A DNA stretch of 30,749 bases from JBFMAP01 sp964632135. GTDB lineage: Archaea > Micrarchaeota > Micrarchaeia > Burarchaeales > JBFMAP01. Of the stretch, positions 16,971-23,676 are shown one piece after another. The stretch's first letter is position 1; each line of letters begins with the position of its first letter. The DNA lies in contig CAZWEI010000007.1 in NCBI GenBank assembly GCA_964632135.1, positions 1-30,749 of the forward strand, written 5' to 3'. The notes under the pieces were generated by a model. That model was not told the origin of the DNA and did not search any database. It was given only the letters and a program-made list of their open reading frames with translations. The position numbers were made by a program, and so were the translations under genes.

Positions 16971-16980
16971 AAATATTTTT
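16971..16980 (+). promoter_or_regulatory. TATA box for RPA gene
   Basis: AAATATTTTT is centred about 23 nt before the ATG at 16999, with no ribosome binding site in between. This is the spacing of a leaderless archaeal mRNA. Confidence 0.5.
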
Positions 16981-16998
16981 AATTCCCTTAATAGGCTT

Positions 16999-18129
16999 AT
17001 GCCTGGCGAGAAAAACGAAACTGAGGAGTTAAAGGCGCGCGTTCTTTCCGAGAAAAAAATTTCAGAGAAGGAGTTTGGGGGGCTGGTGGAAAAAAAGAAG
17101 GAGAATTTCGGCGGGCTTCTCACGGATGAAACGGCGGCGCGTGCAGTCGCACGCGATTTGGGCGTGCGCGAGCCGGATGAAGTTAACAATGTTCATGTTT
17201 CCGAGTTGAAGCCGGGGATGAAAAAAGTGCATGCGCGCGGCACAGTGCTGCGCGTTTTCCCCCCGCGCGCATTTGAAAAGAGCGGAAAGAAAGGAAAGGT
17301 GTGCCGCGTGCTCATCGGGGACGGCGAGGCGACCACGGTTCTTGTTTTGTGGCATGGGGATGTTGAGCGCATTGAAAAGGGCGAGATAAGGAAGGGCGCG
17401 GAACTGGAAATCACGAACGGGTACGTGAAGGAGGGAGGGGAACTGCATCTTTCTTTTGATGGAACGGTTTCCGTTCTCACGCCCGCATCGCAGAAAACAA
17501 CGCCAATAAACAAACTGAAGGACGGCGAGAGCGCGGACGCGAGCGGGAGCATTCTGGAAATTTTCCCGAGAAAGGAGTTCGAGCGCGAGGGAAGAAAATC
17601 CAGCGTCGCGTCCTGCAGGATTAAAGACGAGACCGGAGAGGCGCGCGTGGTTTTGTGGGACCAGCACTCGCTCATTTTAGGCTCGGCGCGAGTCGGCGAT
17701 ACCCTGAGGGTCGAAAATGGGTCGGTGAAAAACGGCGAGTTGCAAGTCGGCGCGTACGGAAACGTTTTCGTGCTGCCGCGCGCGCCTCAGAAATTCAGCA
17801 TACGCGCGCTCGCGGAAGGCGCGCACGGGGAAATAGACGCCGTCGTGAAAAAAATTGACGTGAGGAGTTTTGAGCGCGAGGGAAAGAACAGGTTTCTGCT
17901 GACTGCGATGGTTGAGGATGGGAGCGCGCCCATCACCGCCGTTTTTTTCGAGGAGGTCGCTAGCGAACTCCTGAAAATAAAAAGAATTCCGAACGACGTT
18001 GATGTCCAAACGATACTCGATTTGAAGAAAAAGGAAATAGTCGGAAAGCAGTTGCGCCTGCAGGGAAGGGCGCGCCTTAACAAATTCCTAAACGAACTGG
18101 AATTCGTGGTTGAAAAAGTACAGGACTAG
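16999..18129 (+). CDS. Replication protein A (multi-OB-fold ssDNA-binding protein)
   Basis: 376 residues. Binds single-stranded DNA in replication and repair. The N-terminal 60 residues are helical and charged, ending in FGGLLTDETAARAVARDLGV, a feature of euryarchaeal-type RPA. Three OB-fold repeats follow: about 65-165 (VSELKPGMKKVHARGTVLRVFPPRAFE, VLVLWHGDVERI), about 170-265 (KDGESADASGSILEIFPRKEFE, ARVVLWDQHS) and about 270-376 (ARGAHGEID-like start, then VDVRSFEREGKNRFLLTAMVED and TAVFFEE). No zinc finger is present. The repeat of FPPRAFE / FPRKEFE / VRSFERE at the same place in each fold shows internal duplication. Confidence 0.9.
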   Translation: MPGEKNETEELKARVLSEKKISEKEFGGLVEKKKENFGGLLTDETAARAVARDLGVREPDEVNNVHVSELKPGMKKVHARGTVLRVFPPRAFEKSGKKGKVCRVLIGDGEATTVLVLWHGDVERIEKGEIRKGAELEITNGYVKEGGELHLSFDGTVSVLTPASQKTTPINKLKDGESADASGSILEIFPRKEFEREGRKSSVASCRIKDETGEARVVLWDQHSLILGSARVGDTLRVENGSVKNGELQVGAYGNVFVLPRAPQKFSIRALAEGAHGEIDAVVKKIDVRSFEREGKNRFLLTAMVEDGSAPITAVFFEEVASELLKIKRIPNDVDVQTILDLKKKEIVGKQLRLQGRARLNKFLNELEFVVEKVQD

Positions 18130-18136
18130 TTCCGCT

Positions 18137-18340
18137 TTACGAGCAAGCGAGCTCGATGTCCTTCCGCGTGAGCGTCTTCCTCCCGGCGTAGCGCGATATC
18201 CTTATCGCTCTTTCTATTATCTCGTTCGCCCTGTCCTCAAGAATCTCGGCGAGTTTCTCGCCTGCGTCAAGACCGACGCGCTCGGCGCCCGCCCTTCGTA
18301 TTATCCTCTCTATCTCGAAACGTGGAAGAACCCTAGCCAT
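18137..18340 (-). CDS. Archaeal histone
   Basis: 67 residues from the ATG at 18340 (MARVLPRFEIERIIRRAG), with GGTGAAT just before it. The extension from 18367 is not needed. It is a histone-fold protein that dimerises and wraps DNA: helix 1 RFEIERIIRRAG, helix 2 DAGEKLAEILEDRANEIIERAIRISRYAG, then the RKTLTRKDIELA loop and helix 3. The conserved RKTLTRKDI loop and the length are typical of HMf-like histones without tails. A TATA box lies at 18371-18380. Confidence 0.95.
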   Translation of the reverse strand: MARVLPRFEIERIIRRAGAERVGLDAGEKLAEILEDRANEIIERAIRISRYAGRKTLTRKDIELACS

Positions 18341-18370
18341 AAATTCACCAAGCGGGTTTGGAAACATCAG

Positions 18371-18380
18371 TTTTAAATAT
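18371..18380 (-). promoter_or_regulatory. TATA box for histone gene
   Basis: ATATTTAAAA on the minus strand, centred about 35 nt upstream of the histone ATG. It leaves a short leader that includes GGTGAAT. Confidence 0.55.
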
Positions 18381-18427
18381 CTATCCCACGCGCGAAAAAT
18401 TTTTGGCAGAAAAAGCAGAAACGGAGT

Positions 18428-19474
18428 TCACGACAGAATCTCGTCGACGATTTTGCGCGCGTCGAACTCCTCCAAATCCTCGTAATTCTGCCCCGTGCCG
18501 ATGTAAACTATCGGGACGCCTGCGGTCTGCGCAATGGAGAGCGCGCTCCCGCCTTTCGCGTCGCAGTCTATTTTCGTGAGTATCACCCCATCGAGCCCAA
18601 GAACCTCGTTGAATTTCTTCACCTGCTCCACAATCGCGTTTCCTGCGATGCTCTCCCCAATGAAAATTTTCAAATCAGGCTTTGCGATGCGCACGATTTT
18701 TTTCATCTCATCGAGAAGGTTCAGGTTTGTCTCCTGCCGACCCGAGCTGTCTATCAGCACCGCGTCGATCCCATGCGCCTTCGCGTAATTTATGGCGTCG
18801 AACGCGACTGCCGCTGGGTCTGCACCATATTTGTGTTTGATGACTTGGATACCGAGCTTCTTTCCGTGATGCTCGGTCTGCTCTATCGCAGCGGCGCGGA
18901 ACGTGTCGCTCGCGGAGAACACGCACCTGACCCCGTGCTCGCCAAGAAGGCGCGCGAGCTTCGCCATCGTGGTGGTTTTCCCCGCACCGTTTGGTCCGAG
19001 AAAAAGAATCTTCACCGGCTTCTGCATGCGCGCAACTTCGCCCATGAAATCAAGTTTTCGCGCGCCCAACTTCTCGACGAGGACATCGCGTATCGCGTCG
19101 CGCACCGTCTCACTGACCCTGCTTTTATGGACCTTCATTCCGACAAGCCGCTTCTTCAAATCCTCGCAAATGCTCCGCGAGACTTCATACGCGACGTCGG
19201 CTTCAAGCAGCGACATCTCGAGATTCGCAAGGAGGTCGTCCACATCCTTCTCCTTTATCTCAATCTCGCTTAGAATGAGCGCCCGTGCCTTGCTCTCCAA
19301 ACTAAGTTTTACTTCTATTTTTTCCTTTACGTCTTTTATCTCCTTTACATCGCGCGCACTCGCAGGCCGAGTCTCCAGTGCCTCTTCCTTCGCCCTCTCC
19401 TCTATTTTCTCCTCTGTCTTTTTGGAAAAAGAACTTATGAAAGAAGAAATCTTATTCTTCAGGAGGTTGAACAT
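18428..19474 (-). CDS. ftsY: Signal recognition particle receptor FtsY
   Basis: 348 residues. GTPase that docks SRP-ribosome complexes at the membrane. The N-terminus (MFNLLKNKISSFISSF, then a Lys/Glu-rich stretch to about residue 60) is the basic membrane-associating A region. The N domain follows to about 140. The G domain has GPNGAGKTTT (G1), SASDTFRAAAIEQ, DSSGRQETN (G3), GESIAGNAIVEQ, TKIDCDAKGG (G4) and PIVYIGTGQNYEDLEEFDA at the end. The ATG follows GAGGGAG, and the start overlaps the pfdA stop by 23 nt. It is the last gene of the large ribosomal operon; SRP54, its partner, is encoded about 4 kb away on the other strand. Confidence 0.97.
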   Translation of the reverse strand: MFNLLKNKISSFISSFSKKTEEKIEERAKEEALETRPASARDVKEIKDVKEKIEVKLSLESKARALILSEIEIKEKDVDDLLANLEMSLLEADVAYEVSRSICEDLKKRLVGMKVHKSRVSETVRDAIRDVLVEKLGARKLDFMGEVARMQKPVKILFLGPNGAGKTTTMAKLARLLGEHGVRCVFSASDTFRAAAIEQTEHHGKKLGIQVIKHKYGADPAAVAFDAINYAKAHGIDAVLIDSSGRQETNLNLLDEMKKIVRIAKPDLKIFIGESIAGNAIVEQVKKFNEVLGLDGVILTKIDCDAKGGSALSIAQTAGVPIVYIGTGQNYEDLEEFDARKIVDEILS

Positions 19475-19940
19475 CAGACTCCCTCATTTTGCCGACCAGC
19501 CGCTTCGCCTCGGCGTCGAGCTTCTGAAGACGGCCCCCGAGTTCGTTAAGCCCGCGCTCCATCTCGCTGCGCGCGTTCTGGAGGCTGGTCCTCCTTTCCG
19601 TGAGCGCGCCGATCGCCTCAGCCACGCTCTTCTCAACAATCACGCCCGCGCCCACCTCGTACAAAACCCTCTCGTTGTCGCTGATTTTCCCGCGCGCCTG
19701 CACTCCTGCTCCGACAGGCACGAGAACATTACTGTTCTTCAACCCGCCCATCGCCCCCAGCGTCTCGAGCGTCGCGTCTATCTCGGCCGCGCTCGCCTGT
19801 ATCGCGGAAAGCTGCTGCTGCAATGCCTGCGCCTGCTGCTGGTAAACCTGGGCCTCGTAAACTACCCTTGATAATGCCTCGCGGTCTCCGCCCTCGCTGC
19901 CGCCCCTCGCGCCCCCAATTTTTGGATTTTTATCCGCCAC
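19452..19940 (-). CDS. pfdA: Prefoldin alpha subunit
   Basis: 162 residues with GTG start (GGTGATTTT before it). A chaperone subunit that forms a hexamer with prefoldin beta and captures unfolded proteins. Two long coiled-coil helices (about 18-60 with VYQQQAQALQQQLSAIQ, and about 105-150 with LQNARSEMERGLNELGG) flank the beta hairpin region NVLVPVGAGVQARGKI and VLYEVGAGVIVEKS, the family signature. The N-terminal Gly-rich 20 residues are an extension. The gene order LX-pfdA-ftsY is the standard archaeal one. Confidence 0.95.
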   Translation of the reverse strand: MADKNPKIGGARGGSEGGDREALSRVVYEAQVYQQQAQALQQQLSAIQASAAEIDATLETLGAMGGLKNSNVLVPVGAGVQARGKISDNERVLYEVGAGVIVEKSVAEAIGALTERRTSLQNARSEMERGLNELGGRLQKLDAEAKRLVGKMRESDVQPPEE

Positions 19941-19960
19941 AAAATCACCACGTAAATGAA

Positions 19961-20140
19961 CTACTGCTTCGCGCTCACGCTCGTTATCTTCACTTCGCGC
20001 CTATTTAAACCATGCTTGCTGCCCAGGTCGGCGTAAATCCGCTCGCGCGCAACGTTCTCGGTCGGCGCCTCGACCTCTTTCGTAAATTTCCGCGTCTCAT
20101 TCTTCTTCAAAATCATATTGCCTTCAACCAAATATTTCAT
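19961..20140 (-). CDS. rplX: 50S ribosomal protein LX (L18Ae/L20e family)
   Basis: A 59-residue protein, MKYLVEGNMILKKN at the start and REVKITSVSAKQ at the end. It is the archaeal large-subunit protein LX, known from its short beta-rich form and the conserved middle ETRKFTKEVEAPTENVARERIYADLGSKHGL. The ATG follows GGTGATTAG. It lies between the tRNA-binding protein gene (24 nt) and pfdA (20 nt) in the conserved order, which supports the call. Confidence 0.88.
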   Translation of the reverse strand: MKYLVEGNMILKKNETRKFTKEVEAPTENVARERIYADLGSKHGLNRREVKITSVSAKQ

Positions 20141-20164
20141 CTAATCACCAACGCACGAACACAC

Positions 20165-20482
20165 TTATCTAACCGGCGTCCCCGGAAGCACGTCCCCATC
20201 CACGGTTAGAATTACGACCTTTCCTCCATCTGCTGCGAGTATCATCCCGTTTGATGGAATGTTGCGCACCATTTTCGGCTCGAGATTCGTGAGCACGACG
20301 ATGTTTTTTCCGATGAGCACCTCAGGTGCGTAATACTCGGCAATCCCTGCGACCAACTGCCTCTCCTCTGTTCCGATATCCACGACCAGTTTGAGCAGCT
20401 TGCCAGAGCCCTCAACCCGCTCGGCATTCTTGACTCTCCCAACCTTCATCTCCAGTTTATTGAAATCATCGAACGTTATCAT
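20165..20482 (-). CDS. tRNA-binding OB-fold protein (MetRS C-terminal/CsaA-like)
   Basis: 105 residues from the ATG at 20482. A free-standing EMAPII/tRNA-binding OB fold: FDKLEMKVGRV-type start (DFNKLEMKVGRVKNAERVEGSGKLLKLVVDIG), the family motif RQLVAGIAEYYAPEVLIGKNIVVLTNLEPK, and SNGMILAADG near the end. Such proteins are the separate beta subunit of archaeal methionyl-tRNA synthetase or related tRNA-binding chaperones. The position between aIF6 and LX, all on one strand, places it in the translation operon. The track start seven codons earlier (TTG) is not preferred. Confidence 0.88.
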   Translation of the reverse strand: MITFDDFNKLEMKVGRVKNAERVEGSGKLLKLVVDIGTEERQLVAGIAEYYAPEVLIGKNIVVLTNLEPKMVRNIPSNGMILAADGGKVVILTVDGDVLPGTPVR

Positions 20483-20517
20483 ACTCCACACTCCCTTCAA
20501 CCTTCAATTTCAATTTT

Positions 20518-21183
20518 TCACAAAAATCCGAGCGACTCGTCTATTCTCTGCATTTCGAACCCGCTCGTCATTTCTCCAACAACGTAACCCTTCTTGTTCG
20601 CGAACATGCTCAAGCCGACGAAAGGCACGCCCATGTTCGCAGTGCCCGTTCCCCCGCGCACGCCAAGCGCGCTCTCGACGCGTTCGACCTCCTCCTCGCT
20701 TGCCTCGTTGTGGAGGATGAATCCGCTGTTCGTTGCAACGCACGCGCTTCCGACAGTTTCGTACCCCGCGAGTTTCATCCTGTGAATCTCCACGCCAAGG
20801 CACTCGCCGATTGCGAGCGCATCCCTCTCGTTTATCCCGGGGTTCAGTATCGCGCCCTTGTCGTTCGCCACGATGTTGTTTCCAATCGCAGTCCGCCTGT
20901 CCTTGAGCACGAGGCAGCGCAGCCCGAACTTTTCAATCTCGCTTATTTCCGATTTCGTGACGTTCGGGGGCAGGATGATCCCGCTGCTGTTGAGCGCGCA
21001 GAACAGGCCGATGATGTTCGAGTCGACGATGCTCGCCTCGACGATTCTTGTTCCGAGCGCCTCCTCGCACGCGCTCCTGACTTTCAGGGGCGCGCTTCTG
21101 GGGAGGAGCGTTATCTCGTCGTTCGTTTTTCCGAAAATCCCTATGAACGGGTTTCCCTCCATAGCGACCTTTAAGGCATGCAT
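20518..21183 (-). CDS. eif6: Translation initiation factor aIF6
   Basis: 221 residues from the ATG at 21183, with CGTGAT 3 nt upstream; the ATG at 21162 is an alternative. It binds the 50S subunit and prevents premature joining with 30S. The pentein fold is shown by five similar repeats, each about 40 residues with alternating strand and Asn/Gly-rich turn: NPFIGIFGKTNDEITLLP, NIIGLFCALNSSGIILPP, AIGNNIVANDKGAILNP, TVGSACVATNSGFILHN, FVGLSMFANKKGYVVGE. The length is normal. It follows L31e with a 4-nt gap. Confidence 0.95.
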   Translation of the reverse strand: MHALKVAMEGNPFIGIFGKTNDEITLLPRSAPLKVRSACEEALGTRIVEASIVDSNIIGLFCALNSSGIILPPNVTKSEISEIEKFGLRCLVLKDRRTAIGNNIVANDKGAILNPGINERDALAIGECLGVEIHRMKLAGYETVGSACVATNSGFILHNEASEEEVERVESALGVRGGTGTANMGVPFVGLSMFANKKGYVVGEMTSGFEMQRIDESLGFL

Positions 21184-21187
21184 CGCA

Positions 21188-21622
21188 TCACGTTTTCGCT
21201 TCTGCTGCCTCTGCCTTCGCTGCCGGTTTTTCCACTGGTTTGGCTTCGGGTTTCTTCCCGCTTTCGGCCTTCGTTTTCTCATGTTCCTTCTTTCTTTCCG
21301 CTTTCTTTTTCTCTTGTTTCTCCTTTCTCTTTTCCTTCTTCGCTTCGACCTGTTTGTTCTCGTCAACGAGGCTCGCCAAAACCTTTCCTGTTGCGTCCTT
21401 TTTCACCAGCGCCTTCACCCGCCTCGGAGGTTTCTGGATTCCGCGCGCCCAAATCAACTCATTGAGCCCCTTGCTTATGTGCACGTTCTCAATATCCGCT
21501 TTCATGTGCCTCGCGAGAAATTTCTTCAAAATATCAATAGCGCGAATCGCGCGCGCAGTCCTCTTCCTCTGGTACGCCTCGCGAAACGGAATCGTGTAAA
21601 TGCGCTCAACCTCTCCAGCCAT
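21188..21622 (-). CDS. rpl31e: 50S ribosomal protein L31e with basic C-terminal extension
   Basis: 144 residues from the ATG at 21622 (GGTGAAAAT before it). Residues 1-90 are L31e: ERIYTIPFREAYQRKRTARAIRAIDILKKFLARHMKA, then HISKGLNELIWARGIQKPPRRVKALV. Archaeal L31e is usually about 80-95 residues. Here about 40-50 more residues form a Lys/Glu/Ala-rich tail (KKEKRKEKQEKKKAERKKEHEKTKAES), probably a disordered or single-helix extension that could contact rRNA. The gene precedes aIF6 and follows L39e in the conserved order. Confidence 0.95.
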   Translation of the reverse strand: MAGEVERIYTIPFREAYQRKRTARAIRAIDILKKFLARHMKADIENVHISKGLNELIWARGIQKPPRRVKALVKKDATGKVLASLVDENKQVEAKKEKRKEKQEKKKAERKKEHEKTKAESGKKPEAKPVEKPAAKAEAAEAKT

Positions 21623-21656
21623 ATTTTCACCCTTTTTGTTACGAATAACTCTAACT

Positions 21657-21821
21657 CTACTCAACATGAAGCCCCAGTTTCTGCCTTCTCCACTCGCGCC
21701 TCTTCCTGTTCGTGGTCACGCGCCTGTCTGTTTTCGCGACCGCGAAAAGCGGCACGCGCCTGTTCTGCTTCAGCCTCTTTCCAAGCATGCTCTTTTTCAA
21801 CGCCGATTTTATACTTCCCAT
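21657..21821 (-). CDS. rpl39e: 50S ribosomal protein L39e
   Basis: 54 residues. L39e is the small, highly basic large-subunit protein that lines the exit tunnel. Start MGSIKSALKKSMLGKRLKQNRRVP, with the family signature KRREWRRQKLGLHVE at the end (RxWRRxKL). The ATG at 21821 is preceded by GGTGATTCT. It follows the receiver-like gene by 12 nt and precedes L31e by 34 nt. Confidence 0.93.
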   Translation of the reverse strand: MGSIKSALKKSMLGKRLKQNRRVPLFAVAKTDRRVTTNRKRREWRRQKLGLHVE

Positions 21822-21833
21822 AGAATCACCACA

Positions 21834-22322
21834 TCAAACAACGCCAAGTCTAGTCTTTTTAGCATACGGGAAATTTTTATCTCTCAATCCCAAAATTTTC
21901 TCACTTCTCGTCCGATGGGCGTCCAGGTCGAGTTCTGCCATTTCTTGCATCTTTTTTAAATTCGCGCGAGCCAGCAATCTACCGAAATTCCCCTTAACCC
22001 CCTCTCGGCGAAAGTTCTGCTTCATTTCTGCAGCAGCAAATATTTTCACGTCCAACTTCCCCAGTTTCTTTATGTTTTCTAAGTCGGTTTTCAAGTCAAC
22101 CATTACGGCCACTTGCGCGCCCATCTTTCTTAAGTTGGAGACAATCTCCATTGCCTCAAGCGGCCTATCCCGCGCATCGATTATCGCGAGGTCCGGTTTC
22201 CTATTCTCAAGCATTTCTCTTGCTAGTTTCGTTACGGTCACATCTCCCATTCCTGCAGCCAAATGCCTAATCACTTCGCTTATTTTTTTATCATCGCTCA
22301 TGATTAATATGGTTGTTTTCAT
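21834..22322 (-). CDS. Receiver-like protein inside the ribosomal operon
   Basis: 162 residues. Its ATG overlaps the PDCD5 stop (ATGA), so it is translationally coupled. Its receiver pattern is the most complete of the four: strand TTILIMSDD (acidic pair at residues 10-11), helix, strand DVTVTKLA, helix, strand PDLAIIDARDRP (Asp 49 at the phosphorylation position), helix, strand AQVAVMVDLKT, helix, strand KLDVKIFAAAEM. After residue 115 a basic helical tail follows. It separates PDCD5 from L39e, which normally are adjacent or nearly so in archaeal operons. It is AT-richer than the ribosomal genes. Function unknown: a link to ribosome synthesis through cotranscription is inference. Confidence 0.75.
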   Translation of the reverse strand: MKTTILIMSDDKKISEVIRHLAAGMGDVTVTKLAREMLENRKPDLAIIDARDRPLEAMEIVSNLRKMGAQVAVMVDLKTDLENIKKLGKLDVKIFAAAEMKQNFRREGVKGNFGRLLARANLKKMQEMAELDLDAHRTRSEKILGLRDKNFPYAKKTRLGVV

Positions 22323-22636
22323 TTGCCCTTCCTCTCAATCGTCGGCTCGCGCTTGCGCGCGGCGACCTGCGTGAGCAGTTTCACGAGCTTCTCCTCGTCA
22401 ACTTTTCCAGCGAGCTGCTTGTTTTGATACAAATACGCGAGCAATGTTACAACCTGCTCGTAGAGCGCGGGGTTCGCAAGCCTCACGTTCATCATCCGCT
22501 CGTACGCCTTCGCGTCGAGCAGATGCCTGAGAAGCATCTTCCTCTGCAGTTCCCTCTCGCGCGCCTGCTGCGCTGCGGCAATCCTCGCGCGCAGATCGTC
22601 GCCCTGAAGGATTTCAACGTCCTCGTCATCGCCCAT
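22319..22636 (-). CDS. PDCD5 family DNA-binding protein
   Basis: 105 residues. The PDCD5/TFAR19 family is a small three-helix bundle nucleic-acid-binding protein, commonly encoded beside S19e in archaea. Signature sequence: QRKMLLRHLLDAKAYERMMNVRLANPALYEQVVTLL (about 32-67), then the Lys-rich LAGKVDEEKLVKLL. The acidic N-terminus MGDDEDVE is normal for the family. It follows S19e by 18 nt and overlaps the receiver-like gene. Confidence 0.95.
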   Translation of the reverse strand: MGDDEDVEILQGDDLRARIAAAQQARERELQRKMLLRHLLDAKAYERMMNVRLANPALYEQVVTLLAYLYQNKQLAGKVDEEKLVKLLTQVAARKREPTIERKGK

Positions 22637-22654
22637 AGAATGCGCCAGCCTTTC

Positions 22655-23074
22655 CTAAGCGGACCTTACCTCTTTCGCGACTGAATCGAGAAAAGAGCGC
22701 CCCTTGGCGCTTATGAACCTGCCCTTCTTCTTTTTCTGCTCCATGAACCCCGCCTTCTCGAGTTGCTGGAGCGCCTTCCTTATCGCAGACCCGCCGCCGT
22801 CGGCGTGGTGCTCCGGCCTGCTTCCCCTCTTCTTCCTTCCGCCGTATTTCGTCCTGAGCCTGCTCACGCCCGTGGGGCTTTTCACGTACACGCTCCTGAG
22901 AAGAGAGGCGCACCTCACGTACCAGAAGTCAGGGCTTTCAGGCGCGCGAATCGCGTGCGAGCCGCTCTTCGCGTACGCCGCCCACAAGGGCGGAACCAGC
23001 TCCGGAATCTCCTTCAGCTTCTCGGATGCCCTTTTTATCAGTTTGCCCGCAGGCACGTCGTAAACCGTTATCAT
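22655..23074 (-). CDS. rps19e: 30S ribosomal protein S19e
   Basis: 139 residues. A small-subunit protein needed for 16S-type rRNA maturation. Start MITVYDVPAGKLIKRASEKLKEI; conserved SPDFWYVRCASLLRSVYVKSPTGVSRLRTKYGGRKKRGSRPEHHADGGGSAIRKALQQLEKAGFM is a winged helix with an RGxxP-like loop. The length is normal. It is the first gene of the operon that runs to ftsY; a TATA-like GTTAAATACT lies 41-50 nt upstream. Confidence 0.97.
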   Translation of the reverse strand: MITVYDVPAGKLIKRASEKLKEIPELVPPLWAAYAKSGSHAIRAPESPDFWYVRCASLLRSVYVKSPTGVSRLRTKYGGRKKRGSRPEHHADGGGSAIRKALQQLEKAGFMEQKKKKGRFISAKGRSFLDSVAKEVRSA

Positions 23075-23114
23075 AATCTCACTTTCCTATCACTCCCTCT
23101 CGTTGTTTTGGGGT

Positions 23115-23124
23115 AGTATTTAAC
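23115..23124 (-). promoter_or_regulatory. TATA box for the S19e-to-FtsY operon
   Basis: GTTAAATACT on the minus strand, centred about 45 nt upstream of the S19e ATG. This leaves a leader of about 20 nt. Confidence 0.45.
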
Positions 23125-23143
23125 GCCGGAAACTTATTTAATC

Positions 23144-23479
23144 CTATTCCTCCGCCTCCCTCGTCCCTTTCTCTCCGAACGGGAACCTCGTCACGAACCC
23201 GCACGCGCACCTGTACTCCATCGTTTTCTCGCGCGAGTGTACGCGCACGGAAAGGTTATGCCCCGGCACCCAGAACGCGCCGCATTTCTTGCACGCGCGC
23301 CTCTTAATCTCCGGCACGCGCACGTTATATCTCGTGCACAACTTTCGCGCGAGCCCGACGTACCGTTTTGCGCGCGCAGGCTTTGTTTTCGCGTTCTTCT
23401 CAGCGAGCGCGAGCAGTATCCCAACTCGCTCGCGTACCACGTCTGAAATAAAACCAGGTTTCCCCGCTCGCCTGCGCAT
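23144..23479 (-). CDS. rnp4: RNase P protein component 4 (Rpp21/Rpr2)
   Basis: 111 residues from the ATG at 23479, chosen because CGTGAT lies 3 nt upstream; the TTG at 23500 is rejected. It is a protein subunit of archaeal RNase P that helps process tRNA 5' ends. The N-terminal half is helical (VRERVGILLALAEKNAKTKPARAKRYVGLARKL). Four zinc-binding Cys follow: CKKC, then CACG near the C-terminus, joined by WVPGHNLSVRVHSREKTMEYR. The family is short, and this length is typical. The gene lies directly downstream of the tRNA-Ile gene on the same strand. Confidence 0.92.
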   Translation of the reverse strand: MRRRAGKPGFISDVVRERVGILLALAEKNAKTKPARAKRYVGLARKLCTRYNVRVPEIKRRACKKCGAFWVPGHNLSVRVHSREKTMEYRCACGFVTRFPFGEKGTREAEE

Positions 23480-23531
23480 GAAATCACGAAAATGAAACAA
23501 ATTATGAATGATTATAATGGGCCCGAGGAGA

Positions 23532-23583
23532 TTTTCAACCCTCGGTTGCTGGAGGGTAAAGGGAACCGCGCTGGCGGTTCCTT
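23532..23583 (-). other. tRNA-Ile intron 2 (T loop 59/60)
   Basis: 52 nt. TTCA (54-57) pairs with TGAA near the intron end, and a 3-nt bulge AAT ends with exon T60. The interior folds into two hairpins: GGAACCGC/GCGGTTCC and ACCCTC/GAGGGT. The outer helix of the bulge-helix-bulge is weak, so it is a relaxed form. The A-runs leave the exact cut site ambiguous, but the spliced sequence is the same. Confidence 0.75.
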
Positions 23584-23605
23584 TTTGAACTCCTGACCTA
23601 CAGCT

Positions 23606-23637
23606 TTCTTAGATGTCCGTTGTATCAGAACGCGTCG
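23606..23637 (-). other. tRNA-Ile intron 1 (37/38), bulge-helix-bulge
   Basis: 32 nt. Exon CTTA (32-35) pairs with TAAG near the intron end, a 4-bp central helix. Three-nt bulges TAC and AAA flank it, each cut after its second base. That is the classic archaeal splicing-endonuclease motif. An inner CGTT/AACG hairpin closes the intron. Confidence 0.85.
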
Positions 23638-23676
23638 TATAAGACTGCCGCTCTGACCAGGCTGAGCTACGGGCCC

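Larger units (their letters stand above)
23518..23676 (-). tRNA. tRNA-Ile(UAU) interrupted by two introns
   Basis: Read on the minus strand: acceptor GGGCCCG pairs with CGGGCCC, followed by A73 (23518), the isoleucine discriminator base. D arm GCTC-AGCCTGGTCA-GAGC. Anticodon stem GCAGT/GCTGT with two G-U pairs. Spliced anticodon loop CTTATAA gives anticodon UAU (reads AUA). Variable loop AGGTC. T stem AGGAG/CTCCT; spliced T loop TTCAAAT is canonical. Intron 1 (23606-23637) is at the normal 37/38 position, intron 2 (23532-23583) is in the T loop at 59/60. The mature product is 75 nt. The body resembles archaeal tRNA-Ile(GAU). CCA is not encoded. Confidence 0.88.

Noticed and set aside
18903..19871. 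A 322-codon plus-strand frame opposite ftsY and pfdA
   Set aside because: Antisense shadow of two clear genes. Its composition follows their codons, and no family features are visible.
20518..21366. A longer aIF6 with a basic N-terminal extension
   Set aside because: The extra residues are the L31e tail read in another frame. ATG 21183 has a good ribosome binding site.
20858..21823. A 321-codon plus-strand frame opposite aIF6, L31e and L39e
   Set aside because: Antisense shadow. The hydrophobic stretches come from the reverse complement of Lys/Glu-rich codons of the L31e tail.
23518..23676. Reading the tRNA as Arg(UCU)
   Set aside because: TCTAA occurs near the end of intron 1, but it does not leave a 7-nt loop with paired stems. 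A73 and the CTTA/TAAG helix support Ile(UAU).
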